NCBI RefSeq assembly: GCF_005406125.1
Contig: NZ_BIXZ01000003.1
Span: 186,001-250,000 of the forward strand
Length of the DNA stretch: 64,000 bases
Source of the DNA: Haloarcula mannanilytica
Lineage (GTDB): Archaea > Halobacteriota > Halobacteria > Halobacteriales > Haloarculaceae
Reading direction: 5' to 3'
The position numbers and the translations under genes are program-made. The notes below the pieces were generated by a model. It was not told where the DNA came from and ran no database searches. It was given only the letters and a program-made list of their open reading frames with translations. Every line of letters starts with the position of its first letter. Position 1 is the first letter of the stretch. This document shows, piece after piece, positions 1 through 8,310 of this stretch.

Positions 1-74
1 CTCAGGAACTGGTCCGGGCCGGCGTCGACGGGCTCATCTCCGACTACCCGACCGTGCTCTCGTTCCAGGACTGA
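1..74 (+). CDS. C-terminus of a glycerophosphodiester phosphodiesterase (partial)
   Basis: Only the last 23 codons are in the window; the reading frame starts at base 3 and the gene runs off the left edge. The tail contains GVDGLISDYP, which matches the conserved end of the GDPD TIM barrel, where the final strand carries G-x-D-G-[IL]-x-[ST]-D-x-P. Enzymes of this family hydrolyse glycerophosphodiesters to sn-glycerol 3-phosphate and an alcohol. The family assignment rests on this short motif alone, so substrate and subfamily cannot be judged. Confidence 0.6.
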   Translation, partial: QELVRAGVDGLISDYPTVLSFQD

Positions 75-111
75 CGGCGGAACTCGGTTTCGTTGTTCTT
101 TCTTCAAAGAA

Positions 112-372
112 CCAGAAAGCCCCTGCCGTATCGGCTCCCGCGACTTGCTGCGCTCCGGTAGGTGCTTGCGTCGTCGGGGTTCGCCGATACGGCAGCCCCT
201 TTCATCCCCACCCAGGCTGGATCGTCCAACAGGCAATAGGGAGGACTGAAAGGGGCGGCTGGCTAGACGAAGGTGGACGATGCAAGCACCGGAGGAACGA
301 CTGTAAGGAGTGACGAGGAGCGCAATGAGTCCCCCAAGCTCAGCCAGCCAGGACTTTTTGGCTGTTCGAAAT
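112..372. repeat. Structured inverted repeat element, copy A
   Basis: The element begins with CCAGAAAGCCCC (112-123), followed by a stem (CGTATCGGC near 127-135, GCCGATACG near 183-191) and GCCCCTTTCATCCCCACCC (195-213). After a short spacer the inverse motif GGGAGGACTGAAAGGGGC (239-256) opens a second module in opposite orientation, closed by its own stem (GGCTGGCT near 256 with AGCCAGCC near 342). The first module is homologous to the minus strand of the right module of copy B at 10,673-10,951. It lies between the GDPD tail and the MGMT-like gene. It could be a small mobile element, a structured RNA or a REP-like repeat. Confidence 0.7.
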
Positions 373-443
373 CGCTGCCCAGTCTGTGTATACAGTCAAT
401 CCAAGGCCGAATGTTGAAGGGGCGACCCGCCGACATCGCTACC

Positions 444-914
444 ATGGAAGCACCGACCGGAGACGCGGGAATCTACGCCCGTGAGTCGTCGTATCTCGAC
501 CGGTACGTCCAGCTCGGCGAGGCCGGCGACCGTATCATCTCGCTGTCGTTCCCGTCCCAGCCCGAGGACGATGTCAGCGAGGCCCACGCGCTGCTCGACC
601 GCATCGACGAATATCTCCAGGGGGTCGAGGACGACTTTACGGATGTCACCGTCGGCCTCACGGTCCCGACGGACCAGCGGAAAATACTGGAAGCCGTCCG
701 GGAAATCCCCTATGGCGAGGACGCCTCCGTCGCACAGGTCGCGCGGATGACACCGGACCTGGACGATGACGACGAGGACGACATCGCACAGGTCCGGGAG
801 GCACTGGCCGCGAACCCCGTACCGCTGTTGATTCCGGACCATCGGGTTCGGGACGGGCCAAGCGCCGCGCCGCCGCCGGTCGAACAGAAGCTCCGGGCCG
901 TCGAGGGCCTTTAG
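444..914 (+). CDS. Cysteine-less MGMT/alkyltransferase-like protein
   Basis: The 156-residue product ends in an O6-alkylguanine-DNA alkyltransferase domain: IPYGEDASVAQVAR (about 88-101) is the DNA-binding helix segment, and NPVPLLIPDHRV (about 124-135) aligns with the family's NPxPxxIPCHRV. The acceptor cysteine is replaced by Asp132, so methyl transfer to the protein is not expected. This recalls alkyltransferase-like proteins, which bind alkylated guanine and lack the cysteine (Trp or Ala in known cases). The usual glycine-rich GGL/KxxLL segment is replaced by a proline-rich stretch. I chose ATG 444 because longer in-frame starts run into repeat copy A. Its stop overlaps the stop of the convergent CPBP gene by 4 bases. 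Confidence 0.7.
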   Translation: MEAPTGDAGIYARESSYLDRYVQLGEAGDRIISLSFPSQPEDDVSEAHALLDRIDEYLQGVEDDFTDVTVGLTVPTDQRKILEAVREIPYGEDASVAQVARMTPDLDDDDEDDIAQVREALAANPVPLLIPDHRVRDGPSAAPPPVEQKLRAVEGL

Positions 915-1732
915 GCCCAGAGCCGGTCGACACCCAGCCCCTCGTGGACGACCAGTTCGAGTGCGTTGACGAGGTAATGGGCGACAACGACGGCGAGCAG
1001 GCTGTTCGTCGCGATGAACAGGCCGGCAAGCGCCAGCCCCAGCGTTCCGGTGACGACGATGCCTGCCCGGCCCTGTGCGCCGTGGCCCAGCGCGAAGGCG
1101 ACGGAGGCGACGATAGCCATCGCCCACGCCGGTGCGCCCAGTCCCGCGACGGGGACGCCGATAGCTGCCGCCCGGAAGAGGAGTTCCTCGACGATTGCGA
1201 TGACCGGCAGGACAACCCCGAGCAGGACGACCCAGCCGCCGACCGAGTCCGGCGCGAGCAGTTCCCGCAGCGACTCGTCGAAGGCGACGCCGAAGCCATC
1301 CGCCAGCGCGGCGGCGAGTTCGTTGCCGAGCCAGAAGCCGACACCCGCGCCGACGCCGACGGCTAGTGCGGGGCGGCCGGTCGAGAGCCCGTCCATGGTG
1401 ATACCGAAGGCACTGGCCGGGATTTCGAAGTAGAACGCGCCGGCGACCAGCAGGACGCCGAACAATCCCTGCGTGAACGCGACGTTGGCCAGCAACATGC
1501 CGGTCGAGACATCAGCCGGGGCGAGCGTGTCGCGCATCTGCTGGCGCTGGGCCGCTGCTCGTTGCGTCTCGAAGCGTGGGATGGTCGGGTCACCGTCGGG
1601 CATCGAGAGCCCGTCGGTCGTCGCGGAGACGCCGCCCTCGGGTCGCACCGCCCCCTGTGAGAGCCGTGCGAGACCGAGAAGCGCGGTTAGAAGAAATCCC
1701 GTCAGGCCGACGAATGCGGCCCACTCGGGCAT
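911..1732 (-). CDS. CPBP family intramembrane glutamic endopeptidase
   Basis: This 273-residue membrane protein carries the CPBP (Abi/CAAX-protease-like) signature: EELLFR (the EExxxR motif) in the middle, then FALGHG and a C-terminal ANSLLAVVVAHY-like segment supplying the other conserved polar and His residues. I see about seven hydrophobic segments, starting with one directly at the N-terminus. The family includes prenyl-protein and peptide proteases acting within the membrane; the substrate here is unknown. The start codon directly follows the lonB stop (TAG then ATG), so the pair is probably co-transcribed and translationally coupled. This would place two membrane proteases in one operon. 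Confidence 0.85.
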   Translation of the reverse strand: MPEWAAFVGLTGFLLTALLGLARLSQGAVRPEGGVSATTDGLSMPDGDPTIPRFETQRAAAQRQQMRDTLAPADVSTGMLLANVAFTQGLFGVLLVAGAFYFEIPASAFGITMDGLSTGRPALAVGVGAGVGFWLGNELAAALADGFGVAFDESLRELLAPDSVGGWVVLLGVVLPVIAIVEELLFRAAAIGVPVAGLGAPAWAMAIVASVAFALGHGAQGRAGIVVTGTLGLALAGLFIATNSLLAVVVAHYLVNALELVVHEGLGVDRLWA

Positions 1733-3853
1733 CTATTGGGGACTCGGACTGCCGCCGCTCTGCCGGCCGACCTCGTGGTCGAGCGCCTTGCCCGTGATGG
1801 ACTTGAGGCGGTCGACCAGCGAGTCCTTCTCCGCTTCGCCGGCCAGTGCGACCTCCAGGACCTCGGAAATGTGCGAGACGGGGATGATCTCGATCATGTC
1901 CTCGTACTCGTCTTCGATCATCACGTCCTGGGTGTTCGCTTCGGGGATGATGACCGTATCGAGGCCGGACTTGGCGGCCGCCTCGATTTTGTGGGTGACG
2001 CCGCCGACCGGGAGCACGTCGCCCCGGACCGACAGCGATCCGGTCATGGCGAGGTTCTGCTTGACGGGGACGTTCTCCAGCGCGGAGATGACTGCCGTGG
2101 CGACCGTGATAGAGGCGGAGTCGCCGTCGACGCCGCCCTCACCGGCCTGGACGAACTGGATGTGAACGTCCTTCTCGGAGATGTCCTCGTCGGAGAACTT
2201 CTTGATAATCGCCGAGACGTTCTGGACGGCCTCCTCGGCCATCTCCTGGAGCTGTCCCGTGGCGATGACCTGGCCGGGCCCCTGTGACGGGCTGACCTCG
2301 GCCATCACGGGGAGGACGATACCGCTGTCCTCGCCCATGACGGCGAGCCCGTTGACGCGGCCGATCACGTCGCCCTGGTTGACGGTGAGCTCGTAGTCTT
2401 TCCGGCGCTCGATGTAGTTGTCCGCGAGCTGTTGCTCGATGGACCGGGAGCGCCGTTTCGCCTGCAGCACGTCCTCGCGCTCGGTGCGGTCGCGGTCCTC
2501 GGCGCGGGCGATGTCGCCGGCGACGCGGACCAGTCCGCCGAGGTCACGGAACTTCAGGCTGAGGTGGCCTTTGCGCCCGGCGCGACGCCGGGCTTCCAGG
2601 ATAAGCTCCTGGACGGCTTCCTCGGTGAAGTGCGGGAGTCGACCGTCGTTTTCGACCTCCTGAGCGACGAAGCGTGCGTACTTCCGTCGCATCTCGGGGT
2701 CGTCTTCGATGGTGTCGTCCATGTACACCTCGTACCCGTACCCCTTGATACGGGAGCGCAGCGCGGGGTGCATGTTCTCCATGGCGTCGAGGTTCCCCGC
2801 GGCGATCATGATGAAGTCACAGGGGACGGGCTCGGTCTGGACCATCGCGCCCGAGGAGCGCTCGGACTGGCCCGTGATCGAGAACTCGCCCTCCTGAATG
2901 GCCGTCATCAGCTTCTGCTGGCTGCGGATGTCGAGCGTGTTGATCTCGTCGACGAACAGCACGCCCTTGTTGGCCTGGTGGATCGCGCCGGGCTCGACGC
3001 GGTCGTGGCTCGGCGTCTCCATCCCGCCGGACTGGAACGGGTCGTGGCGCACGTCGCCAAGCAGCGCACCGGCGTGGGCACCCGTAGCGTCCTCGAACGG
3101 CGCGGTCTTCTGGTTGGCGTTGTTGACCAGCAGGTTCGGAATCATCGCGTCGCTGCCACGCGAACCGTAGCGGAAGGCGAGATAGATGACACCGGCCGCG
3201 AGTATCCCCAGCAGGACTTGCTGGACGAGGATGAGGGCGTAGCCGATGACGATGGCGATGATGATCCACATGAGGAAGGTCCGCATCTGGTTGCGCTTGC
3301 GGGCCTCCTCCTTGTGGGCCTCGACTATCTGTTCCCCTTTACCGCCGGGGACAGTGCGTACTTTCGGTTCATTGCCGTCGTCGGGATTGTGATAGACGAG
3401 AACGTCCTGCAGTTCCTCCCGTGGAAGCAGTTGGGACATCGCCTTCGCCAGCATCGACTTCCCCGTCCCGGGGGAGCCGATCATCATCACGTGGCGGCGC
3501 TGTTTGGCCGCCTTCTTGATCACGTCACGGGCGTGGTCCTGCCCGATGACCTGGTCGACGAGTCGGTCTGGCACTTCGATGTCGGCGGTCGATTCGATTT
3601 CGAGGCCGCCCAGAAGGTTATCTTCGTCGCCGTCCAGATCGGACTCGCCGTCAACTTGGACATCGCTTCCGAGTGTCGTTTCGGACGTTTCTCCCTCGCC
3701 GCCCCATCGGTCTTCGGTTGGCTCCTCGGCTGAGGATTCGGAGGCGGGGTCGTCGGGGTCCTGCTTGGCCCCGTTGTTCGACGCCTCCTCCCCAGCGTCG
3801 GTTGCCTCCCGGTCGGGGTCGGGAGTCGCGTCGGTGTCGGTGTTGTCGCTCAT
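1733..3853 (-). CDS. lonB: Archaeal membrane-bound ATP-dependent protease LonB
   Basis: The product is 706 residues. After an acidic, low-complexity N-terminus of about 95 residues come the AAA+ core with Walker A GSPGTGKS and Walker B VLFVDEIN, and an inserted pair of hydrophobic helices (WIIIAIVIGYALILVQQV and a following segment) that anchors LonB in the cytoplasmic membrane. The C-terminal proteolytic domain has the Ser-Lys dyad: Ser579 in DGDSAS and Lys622 in THKIEAA. In haloarchaea LonB is the main membrane-associated regulatory protease, acting for example on phytoene synthase (established knowledge). I start at ATG 3853 (MSDNTDTD); the longer frame lacks the acidic character. The acidic leader probably reflects the salt-in lifestyle. 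Confidence 0.95.
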   Translation of the reverse strand: MSDNTDTDATPDPDREATDAGEEASNNGAKQDPDDPASESSAEEPTEDRWGGEGETSETTLGSDVQVDGESDLDGDEDNLLGGLEIESTADIEVPDRLVDQVIGQDHARDVIKKAAKQRRHVMMIGSPGTGKSMLAKAMSQLLPREELQDVLVYHNPDDGNEPKVRTVPGGKGEQIVEAHKEEARKRNQMRTFLMWIIIAIVIGYALILVQQVLLGILAAGVIYLAFRYGSRGSDAMIPNLLVNNANQKTAPFEDATGAHAGALLGDVRHDPFQSGGMETPSHDRVEPGAIHQANKGVLFVDEINTLDIRSQQKLMTAIQEGEFSITGQSERSSGAMVQTEPVPCDFIMIAAGNLDAMENMHPALRSRIKGYGYEVYMDDTIEDDPEMRRKYARFVAQEVENDGRLPHFTEEAVQELILEARRRAGRKGHLSLKFRDLGGLVRVAGDIARAEDRDRTEREDVLQAKRRSRSIEQQLADNYIERRKDYELTVNQGDVIGRVNGLAVMGEDSGIVLPVMAEVSPSQGPGQVIATGQLQEMAEEAVQNVSAIIKKFSDEDISEKDVHIQFVQAGEGGVDGDSASITVATAVISALENVPVKQNLAMTGSLSVRGDVLPVGGVTHKIEAAAKSGLDTVIIPEANTQDVMIEDEYEDMIEIIPVSHISEVLEVALAGEAEKDSLVDRLKSITGKALDHEVGRQSGGSPSPQ

Positions 3854-4021
3854 ACAAACGTTGCTAACATCCACATCGAAGGCCTGTCGACTGATATACT
3901 TTCTCCCCGCATCGGTCGTTACAGTGCCGGAAAACCGCAACACGGCGGCGGAATACGGTCGGCGGTACCGGGGGCGTCGCGCGTCGTCGGGTTTATGAAA
4001 CTACCGCCCACACTGAGGAGT

Positions 4022-4588
4022 ATGCGTGGGTTCTACATCGGCCGCTTCCAGCCCTACCACAACGGCCATCACTCGATGGTCGAGCGCATCGCCGAGGAAG
4101 TCGACGAGCTCGTTCTGGGCATCGGGAGCGCCGACGATTCACACACCACACATGACCCCTTTACGGCCGGTGAGCGGATCATGATGATCACGAAGGCCGT
4201 CGCGGAGTACGACCTGACGACGTACGTCGTCCCCCTGGAGGACATCAACCGCAATGCCGTCTGGGTGAGCCACGTGGAGAGCATGTGTCCGGACTTCGAC
4301 GTGGCGTACTCGAACAATCCGCTTGTCGTCCGATTGTTCGAGGAGGCCGGTATCGAGGTCCGCCAGTCGCCCATGTTCGACCGCGACCGGCTGGAGGGCA
4401 GCGAGATCCGCCAGCGGATGATCGACGACGAGTCCTGGCGCGACCGGGTCCCGCCGTCTGTCGTGCAGGTCCTCGAAGAGATTCACGGCATCAAGCGACT
4501 CCAGCACGTCTCGGACAGCGATTCGCTCGAACGGTACGCCGCTGCCGACGAATCGGTCGAGAAGTCGATCGACGACCTCGACGACTGA
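4022..4588 (+). CDS. nadM: Nicotinamide-nucleotide adenylyltransferase (archaeal NadM type)
   Basis: The 188-residue protein begins MRGFYIGRFQPYHNGHH, which holds the nucleotidyltransferase GRFQPxHxGH signature, and has GSEIRQRM further on in place of the ISxTxxR motif. It transfers AMP from ATP to nicotinamide mononucleotide to give NAD in the cytoplasm. Start ATG 4022 gives the glycine-rich strand directly at the N-terminus, as in the archaeal family, and length fits. Residues after about 165 form an acidic tail. The TGA overlaps the ATG of the next gene by one base (TGATG), suggesting coupled translation. Confidence 0.95.
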   Translation: MRGFYIGRFQPYHNGHHSMVERIAEEVDELVLGIGSADDSHTTHDPFTAGERIMMITKAVAEYDLTTYVVPLEDINRNAVWVSHVESMCPDFDVAYSNNPLVVRLFEEAGIEVRQSPMFDRDRLEGSEIRQRMIDDESWRDRVPPSVVQVLEEIHGIKRLQHVSDSDSLERYAAADESVEKSIDDLDD

Positions 4589-5364
4589 TGATTACGCTGA
4601 GTTCGGACTTCGGCGCACCGTATCCCGCAGCGATGAAGGGAGTCATCTGCCGGGCGACCGACGCCCGCATCGAGGACATCGCCCACGACTTCCCGCGGCA
4701 GGACGTTCGGGCCGCGGCGTTCTGGCTCACGCAGACGCTCCCGTACTTCCCGCCGGCGGTCCACTGTGTCGTCGTCGACCCGGGTGTCGGGACCGACAGG
4801 AACGCTATCGTCGTTCGCGCAGGCGAGCACGCGCTCGTAGGACCGGACAACGGCGTCCTCCTGCCGGTCGCACGCGAACTGGCCGAAAGCGGAGACAGCG
4901 CTGGAGACGCGTTCGAGGTGTTCACCTGGGCGTACGACGACCCAGCGAGCAGTACGTTCCACGGGCGGGACGTGTTCGCGCCCGCTGCGGCGGCCGTCCA
5001 CGACACTGGCGTCACGAACATCGAGACCCGGACAGAGACCACCCCGACCGACGACTACGTCGACCTTCGGTTTCCGAAGCCGTCCGTCGACGGCGACGAG
5101 GCGACCGGGGAGGTCCTCGTCGTCGACGACTTCGGCAATGCCGTGACGAACATTCCAGGCGACGTGCTCGCCGACCGGTTCGGCGGGGCGGTCGCGGTCA
5201 ACGGGACCGAGGCCCCGGTCCGGCGCGCCTACGCCGCCGTCGAGCCGGGCCAGCGACTCGTCACTGTCGGCAGTCACGGGAACGTCGAACTCGCCGTCAA
5301 TCGCGGCCGCGGCGACGAGGCGTTCGGCGTCGATGTCGAGGCGTCGGTTACCCTGTCGCTGTGA
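4588..5364 (+). CDS. SAM hydroxide adenosyltransferase / SAM hydrolase family (DUF62)
   Basis: The 258-residue protein has the hallmarks of the DUF62 family: LSSDFG at the N-terminus, CVVVDPGVGT (about 65-74), LVGPDNG (about 92-98) and FHGRDVFAPAAA (about 128-139), followed by the small C-terminal beta domain. Archaeal members hydrolyse S-adenosylmethionine to adenosine and methionine; related bacterial enzymes are the fluorinase and chlorinase. It shares the TGATG junction with nadM, so the two form a cofactor-metabolism operon. No unusual residue changes are apparent. Confidence 0.88.
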   Translation: MITLSSDFGAPYPAAMKGVICRATDARIEDIAHDFPRQDVRAAAFWLTQTLPYFPPAVHCVVVDPGVGTDRNAIVVRAGEHALVGPDNGVLLPVARELAESGDSAGDAFEVFTWAYDDPASSTFHGRDVFAPAAAAVHDTGVTNIETRTETTPTDDYVDLRFPKPSVDGDEATGEVLVVDDFGNAVTNIPGDVLADRFGGAVAVNGTEAPVRRAYAAVEPGQRLVTVGSHGNVELAVNRGRGDEAFGVDVEASVTLSL

Positions 5365-5424
5365 GGGGTGATTTCGCGGCCCCGAATTTTTAGGGACGCC
5401 GAAACATCGGTGCGCTTAAGTCTT

Positions 5425-5438
5425 TTAGGCCAGCCTAA
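5425..5438 (+). promoter_or_regulatory. Iron-box operator (DtxR/Idr-type) before the halocyanin-like gene
   Basis: TTAGGCCAGCCTAA is a near-perfect palindrome ending 8 bases before the ATG at 5447. Similar palindromes occur before 7988, 44379 and 45350 in this window. The consensus TTAGGnnnnCCTAA resembles the operator of the haloarchaeal iron-dependent repressors of the DtxR family (Idr/SirR). Its position over the transcription start implies repression by blocking initiation. Confidence 0.75.
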
Positions 5439-5446
5439 CAAATTGT

Positions 5447-7915
5447 ATGCCAGAGAGACGCGACTTGCTGAAGACGGTGGGAATCGCTACAACGGGGCTT
5501 CTCGCCGGCTGTCCAGGGGCGGGGTCCTCCGATACGGACACGCCTTCGGGGGGCACCGAAACTGCGACAGCGACCGAAGAAGCCACGGAAACCGACGACG
5601 GGGGCGAACCCGACGTTTCTGTCGGGCCGATGACCGCCGTCGCGACTGAGTGGAACGTCTATCGGGCGCGGTTGTTCGACGCCGTTGCCCTGGGGCGGGC
5701 CGGTGCTCCCGGTGCGGGGGCGACGGTCGCCCAGAACATCTTCGCCCGGTTCGAGGGGGCGTCGGGCGAGTACGGGGCCCACGAGCAGCTTGAATCCACG
5801 TCCGAGTCGGCATACGAGGGATTCGAGGAGGAGCTCGGAGCGGTCCAGTCGTCGCTGTCCGAGGGTGACGTGTCGGGGGCCGCCTCGGCCGCGGATGCGG
5901 CATCGAGCAACCTCCAGACGGCCCAGCAGGCTGCCGCGGGACAGCAGGCCACCAGAGTGCTGGACCTGCTCTTGCTGGGCAGTCGGGCGAGCAACGCCGC
6001 CATGGCCGCGACGCTGGGTTCTTTCGAGGGGGCCGCCGCTATCGCGGAGGAGACGATGACCGCGTTCGAAGACGGGCTGGTGTACAGCATGATCGAGGAC
6101 GCGGACGCGGATGCCTACGAGGCCTTCGAGAGTGCGCTGTCGGGCATCAGTTCCGCCGCAGGCAACGAGGACGCAAGCGGCGTCACAGAGCAGGCTCGGG
6201 CTGCACTCGATGCGGCTGTCACGGGTGCCTACGCGCTAATCTCCGAGGAGTCGGTCGCCGGTGCGGGCCACCTCTCGACGATGCAGGCCCGCGGCTGGGA
6301 CGCAGCCGCGCTCGCCTCCGCCGGCGGCCCCGGCCAGGCCTACGCGCACACGGTCACGCTCAACAGTTACCGCGCTCGGGTCGCCGACGCGGACTGGCTC
6401 GCGGCCAACGACGCGGCCGACGCAGCCTCGACGGCCGTCGAGAACGTCTTCGCCCACTTCGAAGGGGCGAACGCACACGACGCGCTGGAGGAGGCCGACG
6501 GCGAGGCCTACGAAGCCTTCGAGGGCGGGCTGGAGGACCTCTCCAGTGCCATCGAGAACGGCAACGGGGACGGCATCGACAGCGCCGTCGAAACGGTCGA
6601 TACGAACCTCGTAACCGGTATCGAAGCGCTGGTCGGCGGCGAGGACGCGCGGGCGGCACTGGAGTCGGCGTTCTTCCGCGCGCGCATCGCCGACGCCCGC
6701 GAACTGTACCGCCTCGGCAACGCCTCGGCTGCGGCGACTATCGTCTCGGACGTGTTCGCCCGCTTTGAGGCGAACGAACTGGGCTTCCACGAGACGATGG
6801 AACACGAGAGCGAGGACCTCTATCAACGCTTCGAGGAGGAGCACCTCACGTCGCTGCAGTCGGCCTACGAGAACGACGACAGCGAGGCCGTGGCGACCCA
6901 CCACGATGGGGTCCAGCAGGCCCTGCTCGACTTCGAGGCGGCCCTGTCGACGGCCGTCGCCAGCGGTGCGGAGGCCGACTACATGATTGGACGGGCCTTC
7001 GATGCGGCCGGGCTCGCGGCGCTGTCGGAGACCGACCGCGCGGCGACGGTCATTCAGGACACCTTCGCCCACTTCGAGAGCGGCGCGGCGGGCTTCCACG
7101 AGGCGCTGGAGGAAGCTGACGAGGAAATATACGAGAGCTTCGAGTCGACGCTTACGGACATTCGAACCGCTGCCGAGGACGGCGGGGATGTCACCGCCGC
7201 GGCGACGGCGTTCAACGACGAGGCCATCGCGGCGGCGTACGCCATCGCCGGGAGCGCCGGCGGCAACGGGGAAGCCGCGGCGGCCATCATTCAGGATGTC
7301 TTCGCGACGTTCGAGGAGGCGCGGGTCCACGAGATGCTGGAGGAGGCCGATCAGTCGGCCTACGAGAACTTCGAGGCCGCACTAAATGACTACTCGCAGG
7401 GGCTCACGAGCGGCGACGCGGACCCGGCGGTACTCGCGGATGCGACGCGAACCGCGCAGTTCGCCGTCGTCGGCGCTGTCGACAGCGCCCCGAGTGAGTC
7501 CGGAGGCGGTAGCGGCGAGGAATCCGAAGCGACCGAAACGTCGCTCTCCGGTGGTCCGAACGTCGTTGAGGGGGTCCCCGATGACGCCGATCACGTCGTC
7601 GACATGGAGGCGGTCGCATTCGCGCCCGAGGAACTCACCGTCAGCGTCGGCGATACGGTCGCTTGGGAGCACGTCGGTGGCGAACCACACTCCGTCACCG
7701 CTTTCGAGGACGAACTTCCGGAGGATGCGACCTACTGGGCCTCCGGCGGGTTCGAGAGCGAATCGGCCGCACGCGAGGGCTGGGAGAACGGGGAAGGGGC
7801 TGTGCAGTCCGGCCAGAGTTACGTCCACACGTTCGAGACGGCCGGCGAACACGGCTACGTCTGTATTCCGCACGAAGCCGCGGGGATGGTTGGCACCGTT
7901 ATCGTCGAAGAGTAG
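5447..7915 (+). CDS. Tat lipoprotein with six helical repeats and a C-terminal blue-copper (halocyanin) domain
   Basis: This 822-residue secreted protein starts MPERRDLLKTVGIATTGLLAGC: a twin-arginine signal followed by a lipobox with Cys about residue 22 and a Thr/Glu-rich linker. The body holds six degenerate units of about 100-120 residues, each with a core like xFAxFEx...H...LEEAD..YExFExxL. The last 105 residues form a cupredoxin: FAPEELTVSVGDTVAW, with type-1 copper ligands His748, Cys806, His809 and Met814. This resembles haloarchaeal DUF5059/halocyanin proteins. It probably sits on the outer face of the membrane and moves electrons or binds metal. The iron box just upstream suggests expression under iron limitation. 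The repeat function is unknown. Confidence 0.85.
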   Translation: MPERRDLLKTVGIATTGLLAGCPGAGSSDTDTPSGGTETATATEEATETDDGGEPDVSVGPMTAVATEWNVYRARLFDAVALGRAGAPGAGATVAQNIFARFEGASGEYGAHEQLESTSESAYEGFEEELGAVQSSLSEGDVSGAASAADAASSNLQTAQQAAAGQQATRVLDLLLLGSRASNAAMAATLGSFEGAAAIAEETMTAFEDGLVYSMIEDADADAYEAFESALSGISSAAGNEDASGVTEQARAALDAAVTGAYALISEESVAGAGHLSTMQARGWDAAALASAGGPGQAYAHTVTLNSYRARVADADWLAANDAADAASTAVENVFAHFEGANAHDALEEADGEAYEAFEGGLEDLSSAIENGNGDGIDSAVETVDTNLVTGIEALVGGEDARAALESAFFRARIADARELYRLGNASAAATIVSDVFARFEANELGFHETMEHESEDLYQRFEEEHLTSLQSAYENDDSEAVATHHDGVQQALLDFEAALSTAVASGAEADYMIGRAFDAAGLAALSETDRAATVIQDTFAHFESGAAGFHEALEEADEEIYESFESTLTDIRTAAEDGGDVTAAATAFNDEAIAAAYAIAGSAGGNGEAAAAIIQDVFATFEEARVHEMLEEADQSAYENFEAALNDYSQGLTSGDADPAVLADATRTAQFAVVGAVDSAPSESGGGSGEESEATETSLSGGPNVVEGVPDDADHVVDMEAVAFAPEELTVSVGDTVAWEHVGGEPHSVTAFEDELPEDATYWASGGFESESAAREGWENGEGAVQSGQSYVHTFETAGEHGYVCIPHEAAGMVGTVIVEE

Positions 7916-7930
7916 CGGCTGGCTATATAT

Positions 7931-7980
7931 TTTGGACTGCCTAAAAATCGATGCCTTTTTGTGTTTTAGGGTTGCCTAAA
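7931..7980 (+). promoter_or_regulatory. Pair of iron-box palindromes before a gene remnant
   Basis: An imperfect copy TTTGGACTGCCTAAA lies at 7931-7945 and a near-perfect copy TTTAGGGTTGCCTAAA at 7965-7980. The second has the same core-to-start spacing from ATG 7988 as the box before 5447, yet the reading frame behind it stops after 38 codons. The promoter therefore appears to have outlived its gene. Confidence 0.65.
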
Positions 7981-7987
7981 TAATTGT

Positions 7988-8104
7988 ATGCCGGACGACC
8001 AGACCACAACGAGGCGGGACATCTGTCGCCGGAGCGAGTCGGGTGCTGCCTTTCCTGTCGTCCGCGCAACGTCCGCCCGACAGGAGGTGAGAGTCAGGAC
8101 GTGA
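7988..8104 (+). pseudogene. Stub of an iron-regulated Tat-exported protein
   Basis: The 38-codon frame begins MPDDQTTTRRDICRRSESG, which looks like a twin-arginine signal peptide (polar N-region, RRD) but lacks the hydrophobic core and lipobox that should follow. A complete iron box sits directly in front. The next 200 bases show no continuation in any frame that I can recognise. I infer a deleted or decayed gene for an iron-regulated lipoprotein, possibly a former partner of the halocyanin-like gene upstream. A real 38-residue peptide cannot be excluded. Confidence 0.4.
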
Positions 8105-8310
8105 CCGAGTATTGACCTGTCGGTCTCGACCATCTTCAGCGGCGACGACCACCGTGGGCATAGCCCGTCGCCGCGCGCCACGAGTTTTATCGTGTCTGTC
8201 CCGTGGGCGTCTCCCCCAAGGACGCCCCATTTCAGGTCCTTCACTGTGGACCACACTGGAACACCGACGCTTGCCAGCTACTGGTGTCCGGAGAGTACGA
8301 GGACCTATGC

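Noticed and set aside
330-400. CTCAGCC and GGCTGTTCGAAATC resembling parts of a tRNA
   Set aside because: No acceptor stem or anticodon arm can be built; the segment belongs to repeat copy A.
2432-3733. Long open frame on the plus strand opposite lonB
   Set aside because: It is antisense to lonB and reflects the GC-rich codon bias; no family-like motif.
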